Positions 1 through 9,146 of a stretch of 64,000 nucleotides of DNA are shown piece after piece (within the stretch, counting starts at the first letter, position 1; each line of letters begins with the position of its first letter). A model generated the notes under the pieces. That model saw only the letters and a list, made by a program, of their open reading frames with translations. It was not told the origin of the DNA and searched no databases. This DNA comes from Mesorhizobium sp. WSM2240 (GTDB taxonomy: Bacteria; Pseudomonadota; Alphaproteobacteria; Rhizobiales; Rhizobiaceae). The stretch lies in assembly GCF_040438645.1 (NCBI RefSeq), contig NZ_CP159253.1, positions 4,030,001-4,094,000 on the forward strand, given 5' to 3'. Made by a program: the position numbers and the translations under genes.

Positions 1-71
1 GAAATTGGGGGGAATGGACCGACGATCGCTGGGCGGGGGGCTTGGGGTCGCGACCGCCGGTCCGTGCCCAC

Positions 72-85
72 GTTGAAGCTTCAAC
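72..85. other. short palindrome upstream of rplY
   Basis: GTTGAAGCTTCAAC is a perfect 14-bp palindrome. It could be the tail hairpin of a gene lying to the left of the window or a protein-binding site; there is no T-run to support a terminator. Apart from the promoter at 185-213 I see no gene in the first 340 bases. Confidence 0.3.
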
Positions 86-184
86 AACAAACGTCAGCGG
101 CTTGAAACGCGCAGCCTCCAAGAAGGTTCCCGTCGTCCGATAAATTTTTTCGTTGGTCCGAACAGAGGCCGGAATTCTACACAA

Positions 185-213
185 CTTGCGCTCCGGAACG
201 CCTTCGGCTATAG
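185..213 (+). promoter_or_regulatory. predicted sigma70-type promoter for rplY-pth
   Basis: CTTGCG (185-190) and CTATAG (208-213) are separated by exactly 17 bases. This matches the alphaproteobacterial housekeeping pattern CTTGAC-N17-CTATAT. It would give an untranslated leader of about 120 bases before the rplY ATG. Confidence 0.55.
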
Positions 214-341
214 AGCCGCCACCCGCGTAGACACCCTTGGAGGCAACGCGGCGGAAGGCCGCCTCATCCGGCGGCTTTCGACGTTTGGGGACCGGGCAAG
301 CGCCCGCCGCAGACGCTCCAGTAAACCCGAAAGGAAATGCC

Positions 342-980
342 ATGAGCCACGACACTTACGAGCTCAAGGCCGAAGCACGCGAACAGGTCGGTAAGGGGTC
401 CGCCCGTGAAGTTCGCCGCAACGGCAAAGTGCCTGCAGTCATCTACGGCGACAAGCAGCCTCCCCTGGCGATCGCCCTGTCTTATAAGGACATCTATTAC
501 AAGATTCATGGCGGCGGCTTTCTGACCACCATCGCCACGATCGACGTCGGCGGCAAGAAGGTCCAGGTCCTGCCCAAGGACTATCAGCTCGACCCCGTCC
601 GCGACTTCCCGATGCATGTGGATTTCCTGCGCATCGGCAAGGACACCGAGGTCAACGTCAACGTGCCGGTCCACTTCATCAATGAAGAGAAGTCGCCCGG
701 CATCAAGCGCGGCGGCGTGCTGAACATCGTGCGCCACGAAGTCGAATTCCACTGCCCGGCCAATGCGATCCCCGATTCCATCACGGTCGATCTCACCGGC
801 ACCGATATTGGCGATTCGATCCACATTTCGGCGGTCAAGTTGCCGGCAGGCATCAAGCCGGTCATCTCCGATCGCGACTTCACCATCGCGACCGTCGCAA
901 GTTCCTCGGCCATGAAGCCGGAAGCCGCCGAAGAGGCGGCCCCCGAAGCCGAAGAAGAAGAAGCGGCCGAAGAGGAATAA
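342..980 (+). CDS. rplY: 50S ribosomal protein L25/general stress protein Ctc
   Basis: This 212-residue protein is the long, Ctc-like form of ribosomal protein L25, which binds 5S rRNA in the large subunit. The N-terminal L25 domain (about residues 1-95) carries the family pattern around [22 protein letters not shown]5/Ctc beta domain follows, and the protein ends in a highly acidic Glu/Ala tail. The reading frame is open from 237, but the ATG at 342 follows GAAAGGAAATGCC and begins exactly where the family N-terminus begins, so I chose it. It lies 24 bases upstream of pth, the usual alphaproteobacterial pairing of two translation genes, and probably shares its promoter. Confidence 0.95.
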   Translation: MSHDTYELKAEAREQVGKGSAREVRRNGKVPAVIYGDKQPPLAIALSYKDIYYKIHGGGFLTTIATIDVGGKKVQVLPKDYQLDPVRDFPMHVDFLRIGKDTEVNVNVPVHFINEEKSPGIKRGGVLNIVRHEVEFHCPANAIPDSITVDLTGTDIGDSIHISAVKLPAGIKPVISDRDFTIATVASSSAMKPEAAEEAAPEAEEEEAAEEE

Positions 981-1004
981 TCTCGCAATCCGGAGGCCGA
1001 AGCC

Positions 1005-1721
1005 GTGCGTCTCTTTGCTGGTCTTGGCAATCCGGGTGCGAAATACGCCAATCACCGGCACAATGTCGGCTTCATGGCGGCGGACGCGATCGCCCGCCGC
1101 CATGATTTTTCGCCCTGGTCGAAAAAGTTCCATGGCCTTGTCGCCGAAGGAAATCTCGGCGGCGAAAGAGTCATCCTCATCAAGCCCCAGACATTCATGA
1201 ACCTGTCCGGCCAATCCGTCGGAGAGGCGATGCGGTTCTACAAACTGACACCGGCCGATCTCACGGTATTCTATGATGAACTCGATCTGGCGGCCGGCAA
1301 GGTGCGCGTGAAGGTCGGCGGCGGCGCCGGAGGGCACAACGGCATCCGCTCGCTCGACCAACATATCGGCAAGGACTACCGCCGCGTGCGCATCGGCATC
1401 GGCCATCCCGGCGTCAAGGAACTGGTTTCACCGCACGTACTGGGCGACTTCGCCAAATCCGACAAGGTGTGGCTGGAGCCGCTGCTTGACGCAATCGCGG
1501 GCAGTGCCGAACTCCTGGTCAAACGCGACGATTCGAGTTTCATGAACAAAGTCAGCCTTGCCGCTGCCGGCGGCGACAAGGCGAAGCCGGAGCCGGACCG
1601 CCCTGCCCCGAAACAACAAAGCCATATACGCCAGGCGCGGCAGCAGGCCCCCTCCGTGAAGGCTCCAGATACAGGGCCGATGGCCGCGATGCTGAGAAAG
1701 CTCTTCGGCAGCAAGAAGTAG
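1005..1721 (+). CDS. pth: peptidyl-tRNA hydrolase
   Basis: Pth recycles tRNA by hydrolysing the ester bond in peptidyl-tRNAs released from stalled ribosomes. The N-terminus [18 protein letters not shown] contains the conserved Asn9 and the catalytic His19. The substrate-binding segment with [12 protein letters not shown] lies near residues 105-116. The start is GTG, preceded by GGAGG. At 238 residues it is longer than the roughly 190-residue core; the extra part is a Lys/Pro/Gln-rich C-terminal tail common in rhizobial versions. It is cotranscribed with rplY, and a palindromic terminator follows at 1814-1837. Confidence 0.95.
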   Translation: MRLFAGLGNPGAKYANHRHNVGFMAADAIARRHDFSPWSKKFHGLVAEGNLGGERVILIKPQTFMNLSGQSVGEAMRFYKLTPADLTVFYDELDLAAGKVRVKVGGGAGGHNGIRSLDQHIGKDYRRVRIGIGHPGVKELVSPHVLGDFAKSDKVWLEPLLDAIAGSAELLVKRDDSSFMNKVSLAAAGGDKAKPEPDRPAPKQQSHIRQARQQAPSVKAPDTGPMAAMLRKLFGSKK

Positions 1722-1813
1722 TTGCCCGTGTCGGCGCTCCGATGATCGAGCGCTTTGCGCTTGAAGATGCCATCGCATCAGCAGAGCGCGCCGATAACGA
1801 ATCCGAACAATCC

Positions 1814-1837
1814 AAGGGTTGACGATCGTCAACCCTT
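1814..1837. terminator. 24-bp perfect palindrome, likely terminator of rplY-pth
   Basis: The sequence is a perfect 24-bp self-complementary palindrome centred on CGATCG, with arms AAGGGTTGACGA and its complement, followed by a short CCCTTTCG run. It lies between pth and ychF. Because it is palindromic over its whole length it could instead be a protein-binding site. Confidence 0.5.
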
Positions 1838-1886
1838 TCGCCCATAGCCCTGATCAAATCTTCTCATCCCGCTAGGACGTCAAACC

Positions 1887-2990
1887 ATGGGTTTCAAATG
1901 TGGCATCGTTGGCTTGCCCAATGTCGGCAAATCGACGCTTTTCAACGCATTGACGCGGACGGCCGCCGCGCAGGCGGCCAATTATCCGTTCTGCACCATT
2001 GAGCCCAACACCGGCGAGGTCGCGGTGCCCGATCCCCGCCTGCAGAAGCTCGCTGCCGCCGGCAAATCGAAGGAGATCATCCCGACCCGCATTTCCTTCG
2101 TCGACATTGCCGGTCTGGTGCGCGGCGCTTCCAAGGGCGAAGGCCTCGGAAACCAGTTCCTCGCCAACATCCGCGAGGTCGATGCAATCGTGCATGTGCT
2201 GCGCTGTTTCGAGGATGACGACATCACCCATGTCGAGGGCAGGATCGATCCTGTCGCCGACGCCGAGACGGTAGAGACCGAACTGATGCTTGCCGACCTC
2301 GAAAGCCTTGAGCGCCGCATCGTCCAGTTCCGCAAGCGCGCCAGCGGCAAGGACAAGGAAGCGCTGACCGTGCTGCCGATGATGGAGCAGGCTTTGGCGC
2401 TGCTGCAGGACGGCAAGCCCACGCGCATCCTGCTCGACGGGATCGCGGCCGAGGATCTGGCCATCCTGCAAGGCCTCAATCTCCTTACCTCGCACCCGGT
2501 CCTCTATGTCTGCAACGTATCCGAGGCGGATGCCGCAACGGGCAACGAGCATACCCGCGCTGTCGAGAAAATGGCAGCCGGCCAGGGCGCGCGCGCCGTC
2601 GTCATTTCGGCGGCGATTGAAGCCGAAGTGGCGCAACTCGCCGACGATGAAGCCAAGGAATTCCTGGCCGATCTCGGCCTGGAGGAGCCGGGCTTGGATA
2701 AGCTCATCCGCGCCGGCTACGAGTTGCTGCAACTCATCACCTTCTTCACTGTGGGGCCGAAGGAGACGCGCGCCTGGACCGTCCACAAGGGCGCCAAGGC
2801 GCCACAGGCGGCCGGAGTCATTCACACCGATTTCGAACGCGGCTTCATCCGCGCGCAGACCATCGCCTATAATGATTTCGTGACGCTCGGCGGCGAAGTG
2901 GCGGCGAAGGAAGCCGGCAAGGCGCGCGACGAGGGCAAGGAATATGTCGTGCAGGACGGCGACGTCATGCTGTTCAAGTTTAACACCTGA
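1887..2990 (+). CDS. ychF: redox-regulated ATPase/GTPase YchF
   Basis: YchF (EngD) is a universally conserved Obg-family P-loop NTPase that prefers ATP and associates with ribosomes. G1 is GLPNVGKST (residues 9-17), followed by the family signature PNTGEVAVPD and G3 DIAGLVRGASKGEGLGNQF. The G4 position reads NVSEAD in place of NKxD, the substitution that explains the ATP preference. The C-terminal TGS-like domain (about residues 280-367) ends with the typical VVQDGDVMLFKFN. Length (367) is standard. It stands as a single gene between a palindromic terminator and the corA-like gene. Confidence 0.96.
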   Translation: MGFKCGIVGLPNVGKSTLFNALTRTAAAQAANYPFCTIEPNTGEVAVPDPRLQKLAAAGKSKEIIPTRISFVDIAGLVRGASKGEGLGNQFLANIREVDAIVHVLRCFEDDDITHVEGRIDPVADAETVETELMLADLESLERRIVQFRKRASGKDKEALTVLPMMEQALALLQDGKPTRILLDGIAAEDLAILQGLNLLTSHPVLYVCNVSEADAATGNEHTRAVEKMAAGQGARAVVISAAIEAEVAQLADDEAKEFLADLGLEEPGLDKLIRAGYELLQLITFFTVGPKETRAWTVHKGAKAPQAAGVIHTDFERGFIRAQTIAYNDFVTLGGEVAAKEAGKARDEGKEYVVQDGDVMLFKFNT

Positions 2991-3017
2991 CGATCCGACC
3001 AGGCGGGAGAACGGACG

Positions 3018-3992
3018 ATGATCAAGGCGTTCGTCGTGGACAAGGACCGGCTGCGCGTCGCCGGCGATCTTCTCGCCCACAAGGGAGAGGTCGTCTGGGC
3101 GGACCTCCTTAATCCTACGAAGGAGGAAGAAAAGACGATCGAGGACTGGATCGGCATCGGCATCCCCACGCGCGAGGAGATGGAAGAAATCGAAATCTCG
3201 TCGCGCCTTTACACGGAAAAGGGCGCGTTCTTCATGACCGCGACACTGCCCGCCCATGCCGACGGCGACCGCCCCGTAATGTCGCCGGTAACGTTTGTGC
3301 TCTCCGAAAACCGGCTGATCACCATCCGTTATCACGAGCCGCGGGCCTTCCAGACCTTTCCGATGCGCGCCGAAAAGGCCGACACCGGCTGCACCAGCGG
3401 CGAAACGATCCTGATCGCCTTGCTGGAGGCGATAGTGGACCGCCTCGCAGATGTACTCGAGCGCGCCAGCCGAGAGGTCGTCGAGATCTCGCACGACATT
3501 TTCCATCCCGCCGAAAAGAAAGCGTCGAAGCGCGACCGCAGCTTTCAGATCGTTTTGCGCCGGATCGGACGCAAGGAAGACCTCGTGTCCAAGATCCAGG
3601 ATAGCCTGCTGACGCTGCAGCGCCTGTCCGGTTTCCTCGGGCAGGCGACGGTGCAGCGAGGGAGCGACAAAGATTTGCGCGGCAGGGTGAAGACGCTGTC
3701 GCGAGACGTGGAATCGCTTTCGGACCACGCCACGTTCCTATCGCAGAAGATCACGTTCCTCCTCGATGCGACGCTCGGAATGATCAATATCGAGCAGAAC
3801 GCCATCATCAAGATCGTCTCCGTCGCCGCGGTCGTGTTCCTGCCGCCAACACTGGTCGCTTCGGTCTACGGCATGAATTTCGACGTCATGCCCGAATTGA
3901 AATGGTTGCTGGGCTATCCTTTCGCGCTGGCGCTCATGGTCGTGTCGGCGGTTCTTCCCTTCTGGTACTTCAAGCGCCGCGGCTGGCTTTAA
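3018..3992 (+). CDS. CorA family magnesium/divalent cation transporter
   Basis: This 324-residue protein is a CorA-type inner-membrane channel for Mg2+ and possibly Co2+/Ni2+. The long N-terminal cytoplasmic domain is rich in charged helices. The only two membrane helices are at the C-terminus, and the selectivity loop YGMNF lies between them. The protein ends with the positively charged RRGWL tail usual for CorA. It starts 27 bases after ychF with an AGGCGGGAG ribosome site. CorA homologues such as ZntB share the fold, but the GMN motif favours CorA proper. Confidence 0.92.
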   Translation: MIKAFVVDKDRLRVAGDLLAHKGEVVWADLLNPTKEEEKTIEDWIGIGIPTREEMEEIEISSRLYTEKGAFFMTATLPAHADGDRPVMSPVTFVLSENRLITIRYHEPRAFQTFPMRAEKADTGCTSGETILIALLEAIVDRLADVLERASREVVEISHDIFHPAEKKASKRDRSFQIVLRRIGRKEDLVSKIQDSLLTLQRLSGFLGQATVQRGSDKDLRGRVKTLSRDVESLSDHATFLSQKITFLLDATLGMINIEQNAIIKIVSVAAVVFLPPTLVASVYGMNFDVMPELKWLLGYPFALALMVVSAVLPFWYFKRRGWL

Positions 3993-4016
3993 GCCATTTC
4001 TGGCTCAACCTTTTTT
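3992..4016 (+). terminator. weak stem-loop with T-run after the corA-like gene
   Basis: AGCCA (3992-3996) pairs with TGGCT (4001-4005) across a four-base loop, and six T residues follow at 4011-4016. The five-base gap before the T-run and the short stem make this a weak terminator at best. Confidence 0.3.
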
Positions 4017-4060
4017 CGGAGATCTGCTTGCCGCCCCGAGCCGATCCCGCCATCATGTAA

Positions 4061-4074
4061 GTTCAAACCTGAAC
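4061..4074. promoter_or_regulatory. inverted repeat upstream of the MaoC pair
   Basis: GTTCAAACCTGAAC is an interrupted inverted repeat (GTTCA-N4-TGAAC) ending 12 bases before the first MaoC ATG. It could be an operator, a small RNA hairpin or chance. I know no matching regulator with confidence. Confidence 0.3.
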
Positions 4075-4086
4075 AGGATTTTGGGC

Positions 4087-4548
4087 ATGACAGCCAAGAA
4101 ATGGGCCTATGAGGATTTCCGTGAGGGCGTCGCCGTCGACCTTGGCTCAAAACTCGTGACCGCCGAAGAGATCATCGCATTCGCGGGCGAGTTCGACGCC
4201 CAACCCATGCATCTCGACGAGGAGGCTGGAAAAGCAAGTATCCTCGGCGGTCTGTCGGCCTCGGGCTGGCACACATGCGCGATATTCATGCGCATGATGT
4301 GCGATGCCTTTCTGCTCGATTCGACGTCACAGGGCGCGCCGGGCATCGAATACGTCCGTTGGAAAAAGCCCATTCTTGCCGGCGACACGCTTACCGGCCG
4401 CAGCACTGTCCTCGCCAGGCGTGTTTCGAAATCGCGTCCCAGCCTGGGCTTCGTCACCTGCCGCCACGAGCTCTTCAACCAGAGGGGCGAGCAGGTGTTC
4501 GAACTCGAAAACACCGGAATGTTCCTGAAACGCGAGGCCGCCGCATGA
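4087..4548 (+). CDS. MaoC family (hot-dog) dehydratase
   Basis: This protein of 153 residues has the single hot-dog fold of (R)-specific enoyl-CoA hydratases. The segment around AQPMHLDEEAGKASILGGL matches the MaoC hydratase motif, in which Asp and His activate water for addition to trans-2-enoyl-CoA. The frame also opens at a TTG six bases earlier, but the ATG at 4087 has an AACAGGA site at better spacing. Its stop overlaps the next MaoC gene by four bases (ATGA), so the pair is translationally coupled. The substrate cannot be read from sequence. Confidence 0.85.
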   Translation: MTAKKWAYEDFREGVAVDLGSKLVTAEEIIAFAGEFDAQPMHLDEEAGKASILGGLSASGWHTCAIFMRMMCDAFLLDSTSQGAPGIEYVRWKKPILAGDTLTGRSTVLARRVSKSRPSLGFVTCRHELFNQRGEQVFELENTGMFLKREAAA

Positions 4549-5015
4549 CGCTCGACGAATTTTTCGGCATCGGCGTGACCACCACGCTCGGCTCGCACAA
4601 ATTCGAGGCGGAAGCCATCAAGGCGTTCGCCAGGAAATACGATCCGCAGCCGTTCCATGTCGACGAGATCGCTGCGAAGAACAGCGTCTTCGGAGGCCTT
4701 TGCGCATCCGGCTGGCATACCGCCGCGACCTGGATGAAATACAATCTGGCCACGCGGATGGAGACGGAAGGCAGGCGGTGGGAAGGTCCTGGGCCGCTGC
4801 CGGTATTCGGCCCCTCACCCGGCTTCAAGAACCTGAAATGGCTCAAGCCGGTCTATGCCGGCGAGACCGTCAGCTTCACTCGCACAGGCGTTAGCCACCG
4901 TCCCATCACTTCGCGTCCGGGCTGGCGGCTCCTGACCATCCGCGCCGACGCGTTCGATTCAACCGGCGACAAGGTGCTGGAGTTCGAAAGCGCCGTTCTG
5001 GTACAGGTGGGCTGA
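4545..5015 (+). CDS. MaoC family (hot-dog) dehydratase, second of a pair
   Basis: This is a 156-residue second MaoC-type protein with the equivalent motif DPQPFHVDEIAAKNSVFGGL and the shared downstream pattern CASGWHTAA. It overlaps the stop of the first copy by four bases. Relative to that copy it has an extra loop rich in Gly/Pro (about residues 75-90). The two genes look like an ancient tandem duplication and may form a heterodimer, as split MaoC hydratases do; that is inference. The longer frame starting at 4275 merely reads through the first gene in another frame. Confidence 0.85.
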   Translation: MTLDEFFGIGVTTTLGSHKFEAEAIKAFARKYDPQPFHVDEIAAKNSVFGGLCASGWHTAATWMKYNLATRMETEGRRWEGPGPLPVFGPSPGFKNLKWLKPVYAGETVSFTRTGVSHRPITSRPGWRLLTIRADAFDSTGDKVLEFESAVLVQVG

Positions 5016-5046
5016 AGGCTGGCTGACTGTGACTCGCCGCCGGAAG

Positions 5047-5592
5047 TCAGTGGCCTTCGTACGCGATCAGTGTCCTGACAGGTACATCCAGCGCCTCCAG
5101 CTTCCTGCGCCCGCCAAGTTCCGGTAGGTCGATAATGAAGCAGGCTGCAACGATGTCCGCGCCCATCTGGCGCAGCAGCCTGACGGCGCCGTCTGCCGTG
5201 CCGCCGGTGGCGATCAGGTCGTCGACGAGGATCACCTTTTCGCCAGCCACCACAGCGTCCTTGTGCATTTCCATCTCGTCCAGCCCGTATTCCAGGCTGT
5301 AGGCGACGCGGACGGTCTCGTGCGGCAGCTTTCCCTTCTTGCGGATCGGGATGAAGCCCGAAGAGAGTTGGTGCGCGATGGCGCCGCCGAGGATGAACCC
5401 ACGCGCCTCGATGCCGGCGACCTTGTCGATCTTGGTTCCGGCATAGGGATGCACCAGCTCATCGATGGCGCGGCGGAACGCTCGCGCATTGCCAAGGAGT
5501 GTCGTGATGTCGCGAAACATGATCCCCGGTTTCGGATAATCCGGAATGGTGCGGATCGCCGAGAGGAGCGTGTCTTCGAGTGAGGATTTCAT
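5047..5592 (-). CDS. apt: adenine phosphoribosyltransferase
   Basis: Apt salvages adenine to AMP using phosphoribosyl pyrophosphate. The protein (181 residues) has the start pattern [20 protein letters not shown], the family segment [15 protein letters not shown], and the PRPP-binding motif [13 protein letters not shown]. Length and order match typical bacterial Apt. It lies just downstream of the petABC operon on the same strand, but a terminator sits between them at 5631-5662. Confidence 0.96.
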   Translation of the reverse strand: MKSSLEDTLLSAIRTIPDYPKPGIMFRDITTLLGNARAFRRAIDELVHPYAGTKIDKVAGIEARGFILGGAIAHQLSSGFIPIRKKGKLPHETVRVAYSLEYGLDEMEMHKDAVVAGEKVILVDDLIATGGTADGAVRLLRQMGADIVAACFIIDLPELGGRRKLEALDVPVRTLIAYEGH

Positions 5593-5630
5593 GGCAGGGA
5601 TTCCGTTGCGGTCTAGTTTTGCCGGTGCCG

Positions 5631-5662
5631 GATCAAAAAGAAAAGGGCGCTTTCGAGCGCCC
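5631..5662 (-). terminator. Rho-independent terminator of petABC
   Basis: On the minus strand GGGCGCT pairs with AGCGCCC around a CGAA loop, followed by a T-rich tract TTTTCTTTTT. It lies about 30 bases after the petC stop and ends the cytochrome bc1 operon before apt. Confidence 0.75.
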
Positions 5663-5694
5663 CTTTCAAAATCCCGGTTCCACGACTTCCGTGA

Positions 5695-6555
5695 TCAGTG
5701 CGCCACGCCGGCCCAGACCTTGCGCTTCGTCAGATACACCAATCCGGTGAACAGGATCATGAAGGCCATGACGCTGAAGCCGGTCTGCTTGCGCGCCTCG
5801 AGATGCGGCTCCGCAGCCCACATCAGGAATGCGGCGACGTCGCGGGCATACTGGTCCACCGTTTCGGGCGAACCGTCATCATAGGTTACTTGACCGTCCG
5901 ACAGCGGCGGAGCCATTGCCAGCGACTTGCCGGCGATGAAATATGGGTTGTAGTAAGTGCCCTCCGCAATCTCCATGCCGGCCGGCGCTTCTTCTTCATA
6001 GCCGGTCAGCAGCGCGTGGATATAGTCGGGACCGCCCTCGGCATACTGCGTAAAGATGTCGAACACGAACAGCGGAAAGCCGCGCTCGACACCGCGCGCC
6101 TTTGCGATCAGCGAGAAATCGGGCGGGGCAGCGCCGCTGTTGGCGGCGGCCGCAGCTTCCTGGTTGGGGAAGGGCGAAGGGAAATAGTCCGAAGGCAGCG
6201 CGGGCCTCGTGAACATCTCGCCATCCGCATTCGGCCCGTCGGTCACCTCGTACTCGGCGGCGAACGCCTTCACCTGGGCCTCCGAGTAGCCGAGCCCTTC
6301 GAGGGTGCGGAACGCCACCAGCTCCATCGAGTGGCAGGCCGAACAGACTTCCTTGTAGACCTTCAGGCCGCGCTGCAGCTGAGCCTTGTTGTAGGTGCCG
6401 AAAGGCCCTGCAAACGACCAGCTCTGCTCCTCCGGCTTATGGATCGGGAAGTGGGTGGGCTCGGTCTCGCTGTGCTCCTCCTGCGCGGTGGCTGCGCCCA
6501 GCGCGCCGGCAAGCACGAAGCCCGCCACGGCAAGACCGTTGAGAATCTTTTTCAT
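5695..6555 (-). CDS. petC: ubiquinol-cytochrome c reductase cytochrome c1 subunit
   Basis: Cytochrome c1 carries electrons from the Rieske protein to cytochrome c on the periplasmic side of complex III. The product is 286 residues: a cleavable signal peptide (about 1-24), the haem c site CSACH at 71-75, a MAPPL segment likely to supply the axial Met ligand, and one C-terminal membrane anchor ending in KRKVWAGVAH. A TTG 18 bases upstream extends the frame, but the ATG at 6555 follows AGAGGGA and begins at the signal peptide. It is the last gene of petABC, 27 bases after petB. Confidence 0.95.
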   Translation of the reverse strand: MKKILNGLAVAGFVLAGALGAATAQEEHSETEPTHFPIHKPEEQSWSFAGPFGTYNKAQLQRGLKVYKEVCSACHSMELVAFRTLEGLGYSEAQVKAFAAEYEVTDGPNADGEMFTRPALPSDYFPSPFPNQEAAAAANSGAAPPDFSLIAKARGVERGFPLFVFDIFTQYAEGGPDYIHALLTGYEEEAPAGMEIAEGTYYNPYFIAGKSLAMAPPLSDGQVTYDDGSPETVDQYARDVAAFLMWAAEPHLEARKQTGFSVMAFMILFTGLVYLTKRKVWAGVAH

Positions 6556-6582
6556 TCCGAAAGTCCCTCTCAAGATTCTCAG

Positions 6583-7887
6583 CTAGCCTTTGGTTTCCGG
6601 CGACGCGGTTGCGTGGGCCAGATGCCCGGCGCCACCCATCTTGTTCTTGTGGAGCACGGCTTCGGTGATCGAATTTGGCAGGCGCCGCGGCGTCTCGATG
6701 AAACCAAGAGCCGGCATGATGAAGAGGAAGAAGCCGAAATAATATAGCGTCGAAACCTGCGACATCACCACATAGGCGCCTTCCGCCGGACGCGAGCCGA
6801 GCCAGCCCAGGAACAGTGCGTTCGCTACGAAGAGCCAGAAGAACAGCTTGTACCAGGGGCGGTAGACCGCCGAGCGCACTTTCGACGTGTCGAGCCAGGG
6901 CACGAAGAACAGCACCGCGATGGCGCCGAACATTGCAAGCACGCCGCCGAGCTTCGAATCGATCGGCCCGATGCTGAAAGTGATGGCGCGCAGGATCGCG
7001 TAGAAGGGCAGATAGTACCATTCGGGCACGATATGGGCCGGCGTCTTCAGCGGATCGGCGACGATGTAATTGTCGGGATGGCCCAGATAGTTGGGGATGT
7101 AGAAGAGGAAGTACGCGAACACGAGCAGGAAGACCAGCATGCCGAACGCGTCCTTCATGGTCGCATAGGGCGTGAAGGGCAGCGTGTCGGTCTTGGACTT
7201 GACCTCGATGCCGGTCGGGTTGGTTTGTCCGGTGACATGCAGCGCCCAGACATGCAGGACGACAACGCCGGCGATCATGAACGGCAGCAGGTAATGCAGC
7301 GCAAAGAAGCGGTTGAGCGTCGGATTATCGACCGCGAAGCCGCCGAGCAGCAATTGCTGGATCCAGTCCCCGACCAGCGGGATCGCCGTGAAGAAGCCGG
7401 TGATGACGGTCGCGCCCCAGAAGCTCATCTGGCCCCAAGGCAGCACATAGCCCATGAAGCCTGTCGCCATCATCAGCAGGTAGATGATGCAGCCGAGAAT
7501 CCAGAGCAGTTCGCGCGGCGCCTTGTAAGAGCCGTAATAGAGGCCACGGAAAATATGGATGTAGACCGCAATGAAGAAGAACGATGCTCCGTTGGAATGC
7601 ATGTAGCGCAGAAGCCAGCCCGAATTCACGTCACGCATGATCTTTTCGACCGACGGGAAGGCGAGCGTGGTTTCGGCGGTGTAGTGCATGGCCAGCACGA
7701 CGCCCGTGAGTATCTGCGCCACCAGCATGATCGCCAGGATGCCGCCGAACGTGTAGGCGTAGTTCAGATTGCGCGGCACCGGATAGGAGACGAACGAATC
7801 GTACACCAGGCGCGGCAAAGGCATGCGTGCATCGACCCAGCGGCCAAGGCCCGTTTTCGGCGTGTATGTCGAGTGTCCACCGCTCAT
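6583..7887 (-). CDS. petB: cytochrome b of the bc1 complex
   Basis: This is the membrane core of complex III, holding haems bL and bH and the Qo and Qi quinone sites. The 434-residue protein has eight hydrophobic helices. Its landmarks include [14 protein letters not shown] residues after the second helix, the haem-ligand helices near HSNGASFFF and HYLLPFMI, and the Qo-site PEWY motif. It follows petA by 18 bases and is transcribed with it. The length is that of a full-length alphaproteobacterial cytochrome b, not a split b6/subunit IV form. Confidence 0.96.
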   Translation of the reverse strand: MSGGHSTYTPKTGLGRWVDARMPLPRLVYDSFVSYPVPRNLNYAYTFGGILAIMLVAQILTGVVLAMHYTAETTLAFPSVEKIMRDVNSGWLLRYMHSNGASFFFIAVYIHIFRGLYYGSYKAPRELLWILGCIIYLLMMATGFMGYVLPWGQMSFWGATVITGFFTAIPLVGDWIQQLLLGGFAVDNPTLNRFFALHYLLPFMIAGVVVLHVWALHVTGQTNPTGIEVKSKTDTLPFTPYATMKDAFGMLVFLLVFAYFLFYIPNYLGHPDNYIVADPLKTPAHIVPEWYYLPFYAILRAITFSIGPIDSKLGGVLAMFGAIAVLFFVPWLDTSKVRSAVYRPWYKLFFWLFVANALFLGWLGSRPAEGAYVVMSQVSTLYYFGFFLFIMPALGFIETPRRLPNSITEAVLHKNKMGGAGHLAHATASPETKG

Positions 7888-7905
7888 GATTTTCCCCCAG
7901 AAACC

Positions 7906-8469
7906 TCAGCCGATCCGGATCGTGGTGTCGGAAACGAACTGATATGTCGGAATGGCCAGGTTTTCCGGCGCCGGACCTTTGCGGACGCGTCCGGCCGTAT
8001 CGTAGTGCGAACCGTGGCAGGGGCAGAACCAGCCGCCGAAGTCGCCCGCCTGGCCGAGCGGCACGCAGCCGAGATGGGTGCACACGCCAACCATGACGAT
8101 CCAGTTTTCCTTGCCTTCGCCGGCGGAGCGGTCGAGGTCCGTAGCCGGCGCGTCGCCCGGAATATTGGCATTGCGCGCGATCGGATCTTTCAACTCGTCG
8201 AGTTTCACCGCTTTGGCGGCCTCGATCTCTTGCGGCGTGCGGTTGCGGATGAAGACCGGCCGTCCGCGCCACTTGGCGGTCAGCGACATGCCAGGCTGCA
8301 GCGAACTGATGTCGACCTCGATGGTGGCGAGCGCCAGCGTCGAAGCGTCCGGGCGCATCTGGTCGATGAAGGGCCATGCAACGGCGCCCACGCCGACCAC
8401 TCCGGCCATGCCGGTGGCCACGTAGAGGAAATCCCGCCGGGTCGGCTCGGTCGTGTCGGTTGCACTCAC
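7906..8469 (-). CDS. petA: ubiquinol-cytochrome c reductase Rieske iron-sulfur subunit
   Basis: The Rieske protein takes electrons from ubiquinol and swings to cytochrome c1. The [2Fe-2S] ligands are in CTHLGC and CPCHGS. The N-terminus has a twin-arginine signal, [11 protein letters not shown], which doubles as the membrane anchor. The open frame extends to 8526, but the GTG at 8469 follows AAAGGA and gives the usual length of 187 residues with RR at positions 11-12. It is the first gene of petABC; the promoter should lie in 8470-8620. Confidence 0.94.
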   Translation of the reverse strand: MSATDTTEPTRRDFLYVATGMAGVVGVGAVAWPFIDQMRPDASTLALATIEVDISSLQPGMSLTAKWRGRPVFIRNRTPQEIEAAKAVKLDELKDPIARNANIPGDAPATDLDRSAGEGKENWIVMVGVCTHLGCVPLGQAGDFGGWFCPCHGSHYDTAGRVRKGPAPENLAIPTYQFVSDTTIRIG

Positions 8470-8785
8470 GGGACTATGATCCTTTCGCCTTACTATTGCC
8501 GGGCTAGAGCCAGATCCTCGCTCCATCAGCCGTGCCTTTCAGCGCATGGCTGAACGGGCCGGTCGACCGTCCGGCATTCGCGCATCGGTTTATGCGTGAA
8601 GCCGACGCATGTCCAGACGGTGCAAGGGGGTGACGGCAGATTGTCGCGGGGCCGCGATGCGGGCTCTGTTCAAGTCTATTTCGGGGGCTAGCAAGGGGCA
8701 TGCGCACCGGTCGTATCCATTCTGGGCGGCCTTGGCAGGATCGTCGCGCTCGACAGAGCGAAATCCGACGGCATATCATCCGCCC
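8470..8785. other. intergenic region between petABC and the cupin gene
   Basis: These 316 bases separate the divergent petABC operon and cupin gene and must hold both promoters. I could not identify convincing -35/-10 pairs or a regulator site. The frame open from 8609 on the plus strand has no family-like sequence before 8786. Confidence 0.4.
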
Positions 8786-9127
8786 ATGGCGTATGTTGTC
8801 GATAGAGAAGCCTGGGCTGAAAGCGACCGCTGGCACGGAGAAATGCAGGGCGTGCCTTACGGCGCCGGCATTTCGATTGTGTTCAACGATTTCGACAAGA
8901 TCGGCGGCGGACCGAGGCTGCACAAGCACCCTTATCCCGAAACCTTCATCATCCGGTCGGGTCGGGCGCTCTTTACTGTCGGCGAAAGCGAGATCGAAGC
9001 GAGCGCCGGCCAGATTCTCGTCGTTCCGGCCGATACGCCGCACAAATTCCGCAATCTCGGACCTGAAGCGCTCGTTACGATCGATGTCCACGCTTCGGAA
9101 AAGTTCATAACCGAATGGCTGGAATGA
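8786..9127 (+). CDS. cupin domain-containing protein
   Basis: This is a small single-domain cupin (113 residues). The first metal motif is visible as PRLHKHPYPETFIIRSGRA, with two His and a Glu that would bind Fe, Mn or Zn, and the second is VPADTPHKFRN. The beta-barrel pattern between them is intact. The upstream in-frame extension to 8609 shows no domain character, so I start at the ATG of MAYVVDREAW. Nothing in the neighbourhood suggests a substrate; it could be an isomerase, a dioxygenase or a ligand-binding protein. Confidence 0.8.
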   Translation: MAYVVDREAWAESDRWHGEMQGVPYGAGISIVFNDFDKIGGGPRLHKHPYPETFIIRSGRALFTVGESEIEASAGQILVVPADTPHKFRNLGPEALVTIDVHASEKFITEWLE

Positions 9128-9146
9128 GCGGCGCTGCCGCTCCGGC

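Noticed and set aside
1..341. tRNA or coding sequence at the left edge
   Set aside because: No tRNA arms and no frame with a ribosome site before rplY; only a palindrome and a promoter-like pair are visible.
1872..3728. 618-codon open frame on the minus strand
   Set aside because: It is antisense to ychF and the corA-like gene, both recognised with full motifs. Long antisense frames are expected in GC-rich genes.
4061..4074. GTTCAAACCTGAAC as a tRNA T-arm
   Set aside because: No acceptor, D or anticodon arms can be placed around it.
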